Shown here: piece by piece, positions 12,872 to 23,507 of the stretch | How positions within the stretch are numbered: position 1 is the stretch's first letter | Layout: every line of letters begins with the position of its first letter | NCBI GenBank assembly: GCA_025331435.1 | Contig: JAIWNI010000065.1 | Location: 62,001 to 126,000 of the forward strand | Length of the DNA: 64,000 nt | Origin: Choanephora cucurbitarum | Taxonomy: Eukaryota; Mucoromycota; Mucoromycetes; Mucorales; Choanephoraceae | Direction: 5' to 3' | Notes under the pieces: generated by a model | The model's input: the letters and a program-made list of their open reading frames with translations, nothing else | Databases searched by the model: none | Told to the model about the DNA's origin: nothing | Program-made: the position numbers and the translations under genes

Positions 12872-13551
12872 TTAATTCATCTTTTGCTTTAATTTATCTA
12901 ATGCCTTTTGTGCTCTCTCAATGCCTGCTAAATCAGCTCTTTCAAATCGAGTTTTGGCATCCTCTAAACGACCGACTGCCTCATACACACATCCAAGGTT
13001 GTATTGTACTTCACCGTCCAATGGATTAAAGTTGGATGCCTGTTCTAAATGCTGAATGGCTTTGGCTGTATCCTTCAACATCAAATAGCCTGAAGCAATA
13101 TTAGTATGAGCATCTGCAGAATGAGGTGTGTATTCTAAAGAGCGTTCAAATGACTGAATGGCATCCTTGTATTTTCCCATCTGAAAGTAACAGACGCCAA
13201 TGTTGAAATAACCAGCACCACTGGGAGCAATCTGAACACTCTTGTGATAACTATGCATGGCCTAAAAATTCCAAATGATCATCAGTTCAAGAAGAAACGC
13301 TTCACTTATCCACATACCATATCAATCGATCCTTTGTTCATATAATCTGAGCCAATCTTAATTTGTTCTTCTGCATCTGCAATTCGATCCAACTTGGGCA
13401 CATTGATAAAGAAGGCTATCTTCAGTTAGGCAGCTGTCTTGTTTCTGAATGTATAGTTAAATTTACTCTTTTTTTGAACTTTAGGTAGCACAGCCATGGG
13501 CATACGTGCCATTGGTCTTTGAAGTGCTATACGTCTAAGTAAGTAAGCCAT
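12872..13551 (-). CDS. Small mitochondrial TPR-repeat protein
   Basis: About 186 residues in three exons. Exon 1 gives MAYLLRRIALQRPMARMPMA, an Arg-rich, acid-free amphipathic start typical of a mitochondrial presequence. The intron that follows uses donor GTAAAT, branch CTAAC and acceptor ATAG; the second uses GTATGT. The body holds about three to four TPR units with the usual small/large pattern: YFNIGVCYFQMGKYKDAIQSFERSLEY, the next unit ending LMLKDTAKAIQHLEQASNFNP, and EVQYNLGCVYEAVGRLEDAKTRFE. The C-terminus is a Lys-rich helix (KALDKLKQKMN). TPRs are protein-binding scaffolds; the partner is unknown and I cannot assign it to a named mitochondrial TPR protein. The gene is convergent with Sec15 and tandem with UVSSA, whose stop lies 81 bp upstream. 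Confidence 0.8.
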
Positions 13552-13632
13552 GATAGATGAAAAAGAAAGAAAGAAATGTATGAACACAGATCCCGGAAAC
13601 TTAAAAAAGCAAGGATCGGACACACAAAAATG

Positions 13633-16025
13633 TTACATGTCTGCTTTTTTATTACGTAAACGCATTTCACGCTCATACTCTAATGCTTCTTGTGCCATTT
13701 TTCTAGTTTTAGTTGAGTTGATCTGATGGTTCAGGCGTGTATAAGGATTATCTGGTTTCTTTCGAATGTCAATTAAAGCAGACTTCTTTTTCTTCTTTGT
13801 CTTGTTGGCTGGAGGATCTATCTCTAATAATTCCCAAAGATTCTTCATGACTTGTGGATCTGGAGGTTTAGTGGGTGCACCATATTCTTCTTCTTGTTCT
13901 TGTTGTTGTTGAATAGCCTTCTCTCTCTCTTGTTCATCTAAGGGTAAGCCTGTATCATCTCGAGGAATGATCTTGCCATGAAATGGACAGGTCACAAGGT
14001 CTTTACGAGGACACAATCCACCATTGCGTAGAGGGTGTTTACATGCCTTTTTTTTTAGAAACATTAGATATACCATTATTGTAGCTATCACTCCTGTTTA
14101 CCTGAAGTTGTTTGGGTGCTTCTGATTTATAGTAAATAGGCCGCTTTCTTAGCTCTTCAAGTAGATGCTTGGGTATTTCATGTGTGCCTTCGCCAGTACC
14201 CATAAATCGATGATCTCTTTCTTGTGAATATAGTCAATATGAGATCCATGCAACACATGATCTTGTTGTCCTTACCTATACCACTTGTATTGAATTGAAC
14301 ATGATCTTTATCCCAATAGTACAAGTCATCTCCCCACTATAAACAAAACAAAGGTCAAGTTGTGTTTCTCTTTTCTCTTCTCTATCTTACCTCAACTACA
14401 GGTGCTTGTTTGAATAAGGCTATATTAGATAGTAAGTGCATGCTTCTCTAAGGTGAGTGAATCTCATTACCTTCTTTCTCACAATCGTGTTTTTCTTTTC
14501 CTTTTGTTTCAAGCCTGTCAAAAGTAGGTCAGCAACACAACCTATGTCAAGGACATCATAGACACTTACGTAGAAGGGGTATTGGATACAGGTGTGCTGT
14601 AGGTAGCATCTTCTATCATGTTTGGATCATACGAAAGAGGAAAAATACGTTGTAATGGAGGTAGCTTTGAACTACTGATGGCCTTTCCATCTGTATTCTT
14701 ACTTGCTGCCTTCATGTCTACTTCCTCAAACAATTCATCTGCATACTCATCCTCCTCTTCTTCTTCTCCTATATTTTGAAGTTGGCTTGGCTTTTCTCTT
14801 GGTTGAATAGGTTGAATGTCTAACAATTGACACTTCTTTAAAGCATCCGATACTTTTTCCTTTAGCCGAGTCAATTCTCTTAATTCCTTTTGCTTGTCCT
14901 TTTTTTTTTTATAAAAGAAGTGGTAAGCATGTCAGTGGGACTATCTCTGCTTGGTTACTTACAAAGAACTCTATCTTCATGAGTGAATGAATCCAATGGT
15001 TCAATTGTGTTGCATGCTTGAGAGATAATGTATACGATTCTCTCAGTTGATCAAATACAATAGTATTCTCTTCTGTTTCCTTAATGTCTTCCATTAAAGA
15101 AGATGCTGATAGATCAATGGTAATCTTGTATCGATTAGAACCCAAGCCATGGGATATGATTTGCTATTTATGTGTGTTATATATATATCTCTCTTTGTAG
15201 GCTGACTATGAGTCTAACTTACATCTTTATAGTCACAGTGAGGTTGATCAGCTTCTCCTTTTAACAGAGCATCAAAGTCAAGATTATCTTGTTCTGTTGT
15301 GTTCTTGGGAATCAAGATATCAAAGCAGCCTTCCATCTGAGTCAGATTATCTTCAATCAACTCTATATGATCCTTCATCTCTTGCTTTAGATCATTCAGT
15401 CTACTCTCATGCACTGCTTTCCGCCTTGCCTATATACCCATAAGCAACAGACAGTAGTTAGGACTGTTTCTTTTTACCTGAACATTAGAAGATGTCTGTT
15501 GGTTGGCATGAATAGAAGCCAGAGAGACGGATTGATCCAAAAATCCATGATCCATAAGGAAATCATAGGCAATACTGAGTTGACGGTATGTCTGACCATA
15601 ACGCACATACCATGCCTTGATAAGGGCAGTGGCATATTGCTTCAGTTTCTTTGCTACCTGGACAGGAGGTGGTAGTTTTTTACCTTGAACACCCAGTGTG
15701 AGCTGAGTGAAGACTGGAAAATCCTCAGTAAGGGCATCTCGAAAGTACCGAGAACGTTCAAAGAGCTGTTCAATCAATTGAACTGAAGCATATCGAATCT
15801 GAGCATGTTTTTTGCGTAATTGAACCATGATACAGTCAAAGGTCATTTGGACATGACCATCGTTCTGTTTACAGAATGACTTGATTGTCTTTTTTTTTGG
15901 ATAAAAGTTAAGAACACAGTCTGCTTTCTGTCTTTCTCTACCTTTAGTTTATCTCTCTCTAATTCCCATTCGCCTGTTTCTGTTATCTGTTTAATCAGTT
16001 GGCCTATTTTCTCTACATTATCCAT
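13633..16025 (-). CDS. UVSSA: UV-stimulated scaffold protein A homologue (UVSSA)
   Basis: A multi-exon gene of roughly 550-600 residues. UVSSA acts in transcription-coupled nucleotide-excision repair, joining stalled RNA polymerase II/CSA complexes to TFIIH. The start (MDNVEKIGQLIKQITETG) leads into a VHS-like helical domain: HAQIRYASVQLIEQLFERS, an LPPPVQVAKKLKQYA region and IAYDFLMDHGFLDQ. A central acidic stretch (EEEEEDEYADELFEEVDM) is where TFIIH-binding residues lie in the family. The C-terminal DUF2043 region is spread over small exons: VVEWGDDLYYWDKDHVQF, HRFMGTGEGTHEIPKHLLEE, then ACKHPLRNGGLCPRKDLVTC with PFHGKI, a Cys/His zinc-binding block. The tail is basic. Exact junctions of the small exons (14100-14540) are my reading by eye. 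The upstream region holds the LINE relic and hairpin listed separately. Confidence 0.9.
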
Positions 16026-16361
16026 CCTAAGAGAATAAAGAAAAAATTGCATAAAACAAACATCAGAAAGAAAAATCTCAGCCAAGAGGACTTATGTTAA
16101 GTCCGTTGTCGGGCGTTTTCTTTCTAATGTGACTTTTTGTTGGTTTCTTTCCCCTTTTTCACCTTTTCAAGCTTGAGACACCTATTAGTATCATTTTCTA
16201 CTACCTAATTCAAAATGAAGGTGCCAGAAATACGTAGAAAATAAACAAGGACCAATGGTAGCATTTACTGATTAAAATCTTCTCTTCTTGAAAAATATGC
16301 TTTGACCCAAAAATTTGACGAGTTGAACATGGATGATGCAGCCCACAAGATGTCAATTTCA

Positions 16362-16576
16362 GCCTTTGTTCTAAACGATTTACTAATACTGTGCATTTAC
16401 AGCTCGCCTAGATTACGCTAAATAAAAGCATTAGATGAAATTGAAAAGCTTCTAAACATTGGCTTAAACCACAAGATCATTGCTGGAGATTTTGACTCTC
16501 ATTTTGATGAACAAAATCCTCACATCCATTTTATTAAGTCGTTGTGGGCTAATACATGGTCTGAAAATTTTTGAAT
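16362..16576 (+). pseudogene. Relic of a LINE (non-LTR retrotransposon) endonuclease domain
   Basis: One plus-strand frame reads VLNDLLILCIYSSPRLR, a TAA stop, then ALDEIEKLLNIGLNHKIIAG, DFDSHFDEQNP and a short tail. The order CIYSSP followed about 35 residues later by IIAGDF(N/D)SH is the signature of the apurinic endonuclease domain of LINE ORF2 proteins (YNSP...GDFN). No reverse-transcriptase segment follows, so only a fragment of about 70 residues survives. It lies in the 1-kb gap between UVSSA and the UBX gene. Confidence 0.6.
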
Positions 16577-16810
16577 AGCAGGACAGAAAATTAGTCATTT
16601 GCTTGCAACATATTCATTGATATATCTAGTAATGCTAATGGGAGATATATCTCATTCAATAGCTATCATGATCCTTTGTTCATGCAGTTTGATATTTAAT
16701 AAAGTCTAACCATACAAAAAGCAGTCAAAAAAGCAGTCAAAAACGAGAAATGAGAGGGAAAATGTAGAAAGGGATATTATATATATAATTTGTTTTTACT
16801 TTTCATTTTT

Positions 16811-16905
16811 TGTCACAACATTTAAGTCACCGAAATTTGTCCCATCTCTTGCCCCTTTAGGAAGGTGTTTTTGGGACAAATTTCGGTGACTTAAATGTTG
16901 TGACA
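16811..16905. repeat. Perfect inverted repeat: 34-bp arms, 27-bp loop
   Basis: The left arm (16811-16844, starting TGTCACAACATTTAAG) is the exact reverse complement of the right arm (16872-16905, ending TTAAATGTTGTGACA). The loop is C/T- and G/T-rich (16845-16871). The flanks show only weak further complementarity (A/T runs). Perfect identity over 34 bp implies a recent origin or strong constraint. It could be a minimal foldback/MITE element. It sits about 160 bp upstream of the UBX gene start and might also fold in a transcript. Confidence 0.9.
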
Positions 16906-17065
16906 GATTTTGAAAAACGAAAGTAATAGGGCTTCTCCTACTGAGAAAACGCCCTAAAAATGAGCCTTCTCCGCAGTGGCCAATCAGAAGAGTGTATTCT
17001 GCATACCTTGAATGGCATAATCTGTTTCTTTTCTTTTTTTTTTTTTTTTTTTTATTCTTTAAACT

Positions 17066-18512
17066 ATGGCATCACTTACAGAAGAACAAACACAGAAACT
17101 AACACAATATCAAGTAATGTCGTCAGTTCAAGGCTATTGGCTTGTGTATTTTAACTTTATTATAGGCCATTACTCAAGTAGAAAACTTGGAAGAAGGATT
17201 AAGTCAATTGATAGACAATGACTGGAATGTAGAAGTAAAGTAGACATCGCATCATCTAGAGTTTGGTCAACTAACCTCCCCTCAAAGAGAGCCATTCAAC
17301 ACTTTTATGATAACCATGGTCCTAAAGAAACACCTTCAAGGCCACCATCTCGATTCTCCTTATTCTCACTTTTGTTCTGGCCCTTTGGTCTCGCCTGGTC
17401 ACTTCTCTCATTTATCACCCGCTTCTTACCTCTGCATCGGTCAATTGAACAGAAGAGACGAAAGCCACCCAGCGTGTTAGCAGCCGAATTCAAGCAACAG
17501 TTTGAATCCAAGTATGGTCCAGACCATATCCCCTTCTTTCAAGGAGGGTATTCTGAAGCACTAGAGAAGGCCAAAAGAGACCTCTTGTTCCTGTTGGTCG
17601 TGTTACACTCCAGTGATCACGACGAAACTGATCGATTCTGTCGAGAGACATTGACATCAGCTGATCTGATTCAGTGCATTCAAGACCATCGTGTCCTTGT
17701 CTGGGCAGGCGATGTTGAGTTTGCAGAGGCTCATAAGGTCAGTTGTACCTTGAAGGCCACGACCTATCCCTTCCTGGGCTTGATTGCTCTTCAATCCAAC
17801 AAGATGACCGTGGTGGAGCGTATGGAAGGACCTGCTCATCCTCAAGAGTTGGTCAGTCAACTATCGCATGCGATTGAACGTCATGGTGCTAGTCTTCAGC
17901 GTCTTCAGCATGAACGAGATGAACGAGAGAGAGAACGTCAGTTGAGAGTGGATCAGGATGAAGCCTATCATCAGTCCCTCAAGGCTGATCAGGAAAAGGC
18001 ACGTAGACAACAAGAGGAACAGGAAGCCAAGGCACAGGCTGAGAGGGAAAGACAGTTGCTATTGGAACAAAAGGCCTTGTTGAAACAAAAGAGAGAGCAG
18101 TACATTCAGTACCTCTATGCTCAATTGCCTGATGAACCCACCCATACACCCTCTGCTAAAATCAATTTCCGTTTGGCAGATGGTGATCGTGTAGTCCGTC
18201 AATTTGAATCTCAGGCTACTGTGGATGTAAGTTAAGCTATCATAGATGACTTTGTGTAGAAATCACTAATATGCTGTGCTCTAGACCCTTTATCGATTTG
18301 TGGAAGTCTATCCTTTACTTAAGGAAAACAAACCCAAACAACCTGTAGAAGCACCTTTAGACTATCACCATCAATACCAATTCACTCTTCATACTACTTT
18401 TCCACGTATGGAATTCCCACCTGAAGAATCTACACCTTTAGTTGATATTAAGAATATATGGCCAAGTGCTACTTTAGTGGTAGATCAAAATGATGATGAT
18501 GATGAAGAATAA
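17066..18512 (+). CDS. UBX-domain protein of the FAF2/UBXD8 (Ubx2) type, ERAD and lipid-droplet p97 adaptor
   Basis: About 425 residues in four exons. Members of this family recruit Cdc48/p97 to the ER membrane for ERAD and control lipid droplets. Domains in order: UBA-like N-terminus (MASLTEEQTQKLTQYQ, then VENLEEGLSQLIDNDWNVE and AIQHFYDNHG); a membrane hairpin (FSLFSLLFWPFGLAWSLLSF); a UAS thioredoxin-like domain (FFQGGYSEALEKAKRDLLFL to FLGLIALQ); a charged coiled coil of Glu/Arg/Gln (about residues 230-310); and a C-terminal UBX domain with FRLADGDRVVRQFE and the FPR turn (TTFPRMEF), ending in an Asp/Glu tail. The ATG follows a long T-run and a short leader. The first intron splits the UBA; the last (GTAAGT...CTCTAG) lies inside the UBX domain. 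The gene is convergent with the F-box gene (38 bp). Confidence 0.9.
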
Positions 18513-18550
18513 AGAAATATTTTTATTCAAATAATATAGGGGTATATATG

Positions 18551-19609
18551 TTATTCATGGGTTTGAAGGAATTGTTGGATATGTTGGATAGTATCTTCTC
18601 TTGCCATCTGAGATTGGACAATATGTTCTAAAGCCATAGGAAGATGGAAACAGGCAGGCTGAGCATAACGATAGAGTAGATCAATCAAGCGATTCATGGT
18701 AGATGCTTGACAATAGCCTTTTGGGTATTTTGTAAAGAAGTTGGCAAAGGCCTGACAGAATAAAGAACGATCGTCCAGGAAAGAAGCAGGCCAAGAAACA
18801 AAAGTAGAGACATGCTCCAATAGAGCCTTTCTTTCAGCTGTCAATTCACTTGAACGAAAGGCTTCTTCAAACAAGATCATCAAACAAGCTTCCCAGAGAC
18901 AGAGACGAGCCACAGGATCAAATTCAAATACAGGCACCAACACACAGGCATGCTCTGACTGAAGCAGTTGGACAAATGCTGGATAACTCATGGGCGTTGT
19001 CTTTCGAGCAGTAAAAGAAGTCAGCAGAAACCATTCTTGAGAGACCATGGTCTCTACTGTCTTGGTGTCATGGTCTATCAGGGCAGTCAAGAACAGACTC
19101 AGATCTTCTGTTGACTGTAATTTGGGACGATAGCAGAGATGAGCCCTTTGAATGATAGTAGCATAGCCATCAAATGAAAGGCGTTGAATGACTCTGAGGA
19201 AAGGATCCTGTCGTCTGCGTGGATCTGGATGTAGATCTTGAACAGGTTTACCATAGTGTTGTATTAAGGCCTGTAGGAGACAACGAGGCACTTGAGCACC
19301 TAAATGAAATAAGCTTTGAATGAACTGACCTGTACAATGATCAGGTAGATTCAAGAGAGCATAATAGAGAGCATAACGAGGGCCCAATCGAGTCACGATC
19401 CAGGCAGCTTTTGAGTGAGGCTGAAGTGCTATCTGCCGAAACAGACGCGAGGTGGCAGCAAATGCCCTTGTACAGTCTGGTGTCTGTAATTGTTGGTAAA
19501 TACAGACTAGAAGCTCTCTGGGCAAACAAGAGATACGATCAGGCTTTTTATTGGGTTTCTTTAGCTGGAGTTTCTTGAAGAGTGATTTGGATGATAGAAT
19601 CAAGGTCAT
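18551..19609 (-). CDS. F-box-like protein of unknown target
   Basis: A single uninterrupted frame of 352 residues. After a short basic start (MTLILSSKSLFKKLQLKKPN), residues about 25-65 fit an F-box (ISCLPRELLVCIYQQLQ, then FAATSRLFRQIALQ), the Skp1-binding helix bundle of SCF ubiquitin ligases. The remainder is helical and Leu/Ala-rich with no LRR, WD40 or kelch signature I can see. The substrate is therefore unknown. It is intronless, unlike most neighbours. The frame is intact, the start is a clear ATG, and an A/T-rich promoter lies in the gap to the thioesterase gene. Confidence 0.7.
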   Translation of the reverse strand: MTLILSSKSLFKKLQLKKPNKKPDRISCLPRELLVCIYQQLQTPDCTRAFAATSRLFRQIALQPHSKAAWIVTRLGPRYALYYALLNLPDHCTGQFIQSLFHLGAQVPRCLLQALIQHYGKPVQDLHPDPRRRQDPFLRVIQRLSFDGYATIIQRAHLCYRPKLQSTEDLSLFLTALIDHDTKTVETMVSQEWFLLTSFTARKTTPMSYPAFVQLLQSEHACVLVPVFEFDPVARLCLWEACLMILFEEAFRSSELTAERKALLEHVSTFVSWPASFLDDRSLFCQAFANFFTKYPKGYCQASTMNRLIDLLYRYAQPACFHLPMALEHIVQSQMAREDTIQHIQQFLQTHE

Positions 19610-20329
19610 TTTAGAGAAAGTGAGAGAAAATAATAATAAAAAAAAAAAGAAAGGTGATAGTTTATTTTATAAGGCAACAGTGTTCTTTAGTTGTTGACCA
19701 TGCCTGATATCACGTTTGCTAGAAGATCATCTCTGATTGGTTCAAAATGATAGACAATCCTGTTCTTCCATGATTCTCCCAACTTTTCTCATCAGCTGCT
19801 CTTTTCTGAAAATCATTGTCACACTTATACTTGAGCTTATTGGTTTTTGCATAAAATCACATTTCGTATTCACCGTTCTCTTTAAATGACTTTTTTTTTA
19901 AGCATTGTGCTTGAAAAAGAAAAATGCAGTGATCTTCTTTGAGAACTCGAATTATCATAAAAAATAATATGAAGGCTTAGGGCTTGAACAGATTCATTAT
20001 ATGCTTAAGAGAGCCAATTTCAAAGTATCTAACAACAGATCCATTGGCTTATGTCTATCAATGCATATATCATGAAGTACCACGTGCTTCTCTTCAACAG
20101 ACTGAAACATTCATCATAGGAATAAGTCTCTTTAACTTCTAGTTCATGATCAGTTTACTGCTATAATGGATAGGCCATCAATACTCTGCAAAGCCGTTCT
20201 TACAAAGGAAACTACCAAATCAATTGTGTTGTACCTAAACATCTCTTTTCGTGTAACACTAAAAAATAATAATAAAAAAAAGACACTTTGTCATGACTTT
20301 TCTCACTTTACGTTTTTCTATCGAAAATA
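19610..20329. other. Divergent intergenic region (F-box gene / thioesterase gene)
   Basis: AT-rich, with A/T runs near both starts. No ORF, RNA gene or repeat was recognised. It presumably contains both promoters. Confidence 0.5.
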
Positions 20330-20858
20330 ATGAAAATTGCTAAAGAAGTGGCCGAGAAATACCCAAGACTTGAATTGTATGCTACATCTTTCTTTACGAA
20401 ATCAAAAGATGACCTCGCAAGCTGGGATGATTCTATTGCCAGCACGCTGAGCCTTGTGGGTGCTGGACCTAATAAGCTTACTTGGGAATTTGTGGTTGAA
20501 CAATCTCATTGTAATCTGTAGGTAAGAACATAAACTACGCTACATGCCTTGATTAATCATCTGTCTTAGGCTGAGTCGATTGCATGGTGGCTGTGTGGCC
20601 ACATTGATTGATGTCTGCAGTAGTTTTGCCATCATGGTCAGTTCAGGCAGACATCAATGGGAAATGATTGGTGTCTCGAGTGATCTCTCTGTTACTTATA
20701 TGAGTGGAGTTGCTGTGGGCCAAGTGGTTCGAATCGAATGTGAAACACAGCGAGTAGGAAAGAATCTGGCTAATATCTACACCAAGATTTATGATCAACA
20801 GAATCGTGTTTGTTATTCAGGTTCACATACAAAATTCAATATTGTGCCCAGAATGTAA
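20330..20858 (+). CDS. Hotdog-fold acyl-CoA thioesterase (ACOT13/THEM2-like)
   Basis: About 158 residues in two exons. It should hydrolyse acyl-CoA to fatty acid and CoA. The PaaI/ACOT13 signature is clear: RLHGGCVATLIDVCSSFAIM (HGG plus the Asp of the catalytic helix), then GVSSDLSVTYMSG, the hotdog beta strands. The C-terminus reads CYSGSHTKFNIVP. For an open reading frame the intron must use donor GTAGGT (directly after AATCT), not the better-looking GTAAGA four bases on, because the latter would keep an in-frame TAG; the acceptor is CTTAG. The protein starts MKIAKEVAEKYPRLEL without a strong targeting signal, so cytosolic or mitochondrial location is open. Confidence 0.85.
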
Positions 20859-22122
20859 ATCAATAAACAGGAACAGGAAATTCGGTAGTCTCTCTGAACA
20901 GAGCATGTTGATTTGAAGCAGTCTTGGATTATTGTGTGTGTGTGTGTGGGTGTATGTATGTAGTGTGAAAATCAATTCGTCTGATAACCCTTTCCTTCTG
21001 CAAGAAAAGAAAAGAACAATGCGCATAATGTAACAGAAATGAATAAATCTTGTGTTTCTGTTTACTCTTTATGCAGGGTGTTGTCATCATTCTGTTGATC
21101 ATCATTTGTATCCTTTTATGTTGATATTAGCAAATCATTGACAGTCTTTTCTATTCATTTTTCAATTATCATTAGCGAGTACAAATCAAAGCCATTTTCT
21201 TATCGACAACATGGTGTTTGTTCCCTCTCTCTCTGTTACGCCAATTATGAATGAATAAGAGTAGGATCAATGAAATCTTTTATTGTAGATGATTCTGTTT
21301 TCTTTCTTTATTCAACATAACTGAGGCTGGAAATCATGATCCAATTCAGAAACCCGGATAGCTGCAGATTATGGTAAAAAGTGGTGAGCATGACAACACT
21401 CGAACCAATCTACCTTTATTTCCAAAATCGCAAAGGCAAATGTTTATGTAGGGAACTTTGGAGAAAAGCTGCAAGACAATGAAATCACAAATAAGCCTGA
21501 ATGTTCAAACCCAAAGTAGGGATAGTTTTCTTATGCACCTCGAAGATCAGGACAGATTGGTCCTCAAATTTACTTTCTCTTGGGCGATTGAGAGAAGCAA
21601 GATGAAGGATTTACTAAACGTCAGCTTTGTCTTGGAATATTACATCTGCAAGCTATTTTCTATTTTGTAACTGATATCTAGAAATGGCTTGTTTGACATG
21701 GTTGAATAAGAAGCCTATACTATAATTCAAAAAGAAACTAGTTCTTCACCAATTGTGCTTCCTTATGTCTCTCTTATTGAGAGTTGCATTATCATGACAT
21801 CTAATTTTACTAACATGGAAGTCTTTATCATATCATTCAAGCTTTCCTTTTAGTATCAATGCTGCTGAGATAGAGTTATCAATGTCAGAAAAAAAACAGT
21901 AGAACTTTCTCATTGACATGTAAGGAAAAAAAAAGAAAAGAGAGAGCATGGTTTTCCATCAAAATCATCAAGAATGTACTCCTTGCGTAACAGCCGCATG
22001 TTGTTTCGAACGATCTTTTTTTTTTTTTTGCATGGAAGTGAGAGTAAGAAGAACACATAAAAGCAAGAGAAAGCATCAATCTTTCCTCCTTTTTTTTTTA
22101 TTACTTTTTCATCTTATCACAA
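20859..22122. other. Intergenic, no gene supported
   Basis: Contains a TG-dinucleotide stretch (about 20934-20960) and AT-rich sequence. A short ORF at 21458-21670 has no recognisable motif and no splice context, so it is not called. A poly-T tract and an AG-rich leader (about 22010-22120) precede the secreted-protein gene. Confidence 0.5.
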
Positions 22123-22583
22123 ATGCGCCAATTCGCTCTCATCACACTTGCTTTAGTAGTTTGCCTTGTCAATAGCACGTACGGTAAGATTCAAAAAGTG
22201 ACCTTCTATAAGAAGCAGACAAACTTGACAGCTACTGAAGAAGCAGGTTTTCCAATCTATTAATGACACTCTTTTTAGCTCAAGATAATACTAACCTTAA
22301 TGCTGATCTTAATGCTATTTCTAAAGAGAATTCTGGAGGTTCCTCCAAATCCTCTTCGAAATCCCCTACCAATCTTCTATCTGATAGTAGTAAAATTGAT
22401 CGTGCTGTTCCTAGACCAGGTTCTTTAATTAGTGGTGATAAATATCGTCGTGGTAGTCGTCGTCGTCGTGGTCGTTGTCGTGGTGGTAATAGTAATGGTG
22501 GTAATTGTGGCAAAGCTGTTATTAGTGATGGTAGTCTTAGTGGTATTGGTAGTATTGGTAGTGACAGTAGTAGTCTTGTTTAA
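22123..22583 (+). CDS. Small secreted Arg/Gly/Ser-rich protein linked to repeat family B
   Basis: Two exons. Exon 1 (22123-22183) encodes MRQFALITLALVVCLVNSTY, a textbook signal peptide. The intron is GTAAGA...TTTTTAG. Exon 2 (22279-22583) completes the cleavage region (TYG-AQDN) and a mature chain of about 100 residues: an Asn/Asp/Leu start, a Ser/Gly/Lys segment, a basic block (KYRRGSRRRRGRCRGG), GGNCGK with a second Cys, and a Ser/Gly/Ile tail. No known domain is visible. An AATAAA-type signal lies near 22684. The sequence after the stop belongs to repeat B; copies B1 and B3 carry broken versions of the same 3' coding end. This looks like the only intact member here. Role unknown; cationic effector-like or wall-bound functions are only guesses. 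Confidence 0.6.
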
Positions 22584-23020
22584 AGTATCGTAAAATGCAT
22601 TATCCAGCATATTACAAATAAGACACAAGTCCTGTGTTATGTCGTTCTACTCAGTTTATATATTGACATACAACCCATGTATTAAATAAAAGCCTCCCTT
22701 TGATTTTGTTTAACCCTCTTGACTTAGCAGATTATTTAATGATGGTGCTAGCGGAGATGATGGGTACATATCCTAAGCATAAACAGCGAGGGGGCGATGT
22801 GAATGACACAGTCGCTCATAACAGCAACGACAGCAGCAAAAGCAACATTATAGAGAGAAAGGTAATGCAACAACAGGTGAAAGAGGCTTTCAAAGGTGCA
22901 GATTTAAGCGGAGAGGTAGAATCCCATTATGATTTTTTGTGATCCAACTTGTCCTGCTTTATTTATCTACGTTGGCTCTCCAAAGCCAAGAATTGAGATC
23001 ATCTCTTTGTTTTCATCACA
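22560..23020 (+). repeat. Interspersed repeat B, copy B2
   Basis: Covers the last codons and 3' flank of the secreted-protein gene, and matches B1 and the reverse complement of B3 closely. It contains the second coding-like stretch (about 22755-23000) with GTYPKHKQRGGDVNDTVAHN, EAFKGADLSGEVESHYDFL, a TGA where B1 reads serine, and FIYLRWLSKAKN. Each copy is disabled at different positions: B1 and B3 have a stop after PKH(E/K)Q, and B2 after DFL. That pattern suggests independent decay of a once-coding frame. Confidence 0.8.
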
Positions 23021-23507
23021 GTCAATAATAAATGTATAAGGCATTGTAGATCAACAGCAACCCTTCAAGTGCGCACCTGTTTTTCAACATTGGTTGATGA
23101 GAGAAGAGGTAGTGGATTTATAAGTGTTTAGATCAGAGAAACTACTCAAGAGAAAGGCATGCTGTTATTTATTTTTCATCAGACATTTAACTTTGATCAC
23201 CTTTATTTGCTCGAGTTACTTACTGCCCATGAAGAATAAAATCGTACCATGCAAAGCATAAACACCCACTAGCAGATGTTGGTATCAGCGCTACCTCTTC
23301 CCCCTGATACAGAACTATCTGGCTTCAGTGCTTTTGGTCATTTGGTTGCAGCTAGACAACACTTTGACTAGACACTCTCCTGAAATGCTCAACTTTAACC
23401 AATCTTCTCTTCCTCTATGAATGATGCTCTCAAGTAAAAAAAAAAAGAGCTGATTGAACTATGTCTACCCATGACCTCACATAGATTATCAAATATCCTA
23501 ACTCTTT
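23021..23507. other. Short intergenic stretch, nothing recognised
   Basis: AT-rich sequence with an A-run near 23435. No supported gene or repeat. Confidence 0.4.

Noticed and set aside
22280..22628. Minus-strand Arg/Pro and Thr-rich ORFs
   Set aside because: Antisense shadows of the secreted Arg/Gly protein and its Gly-codon runs.
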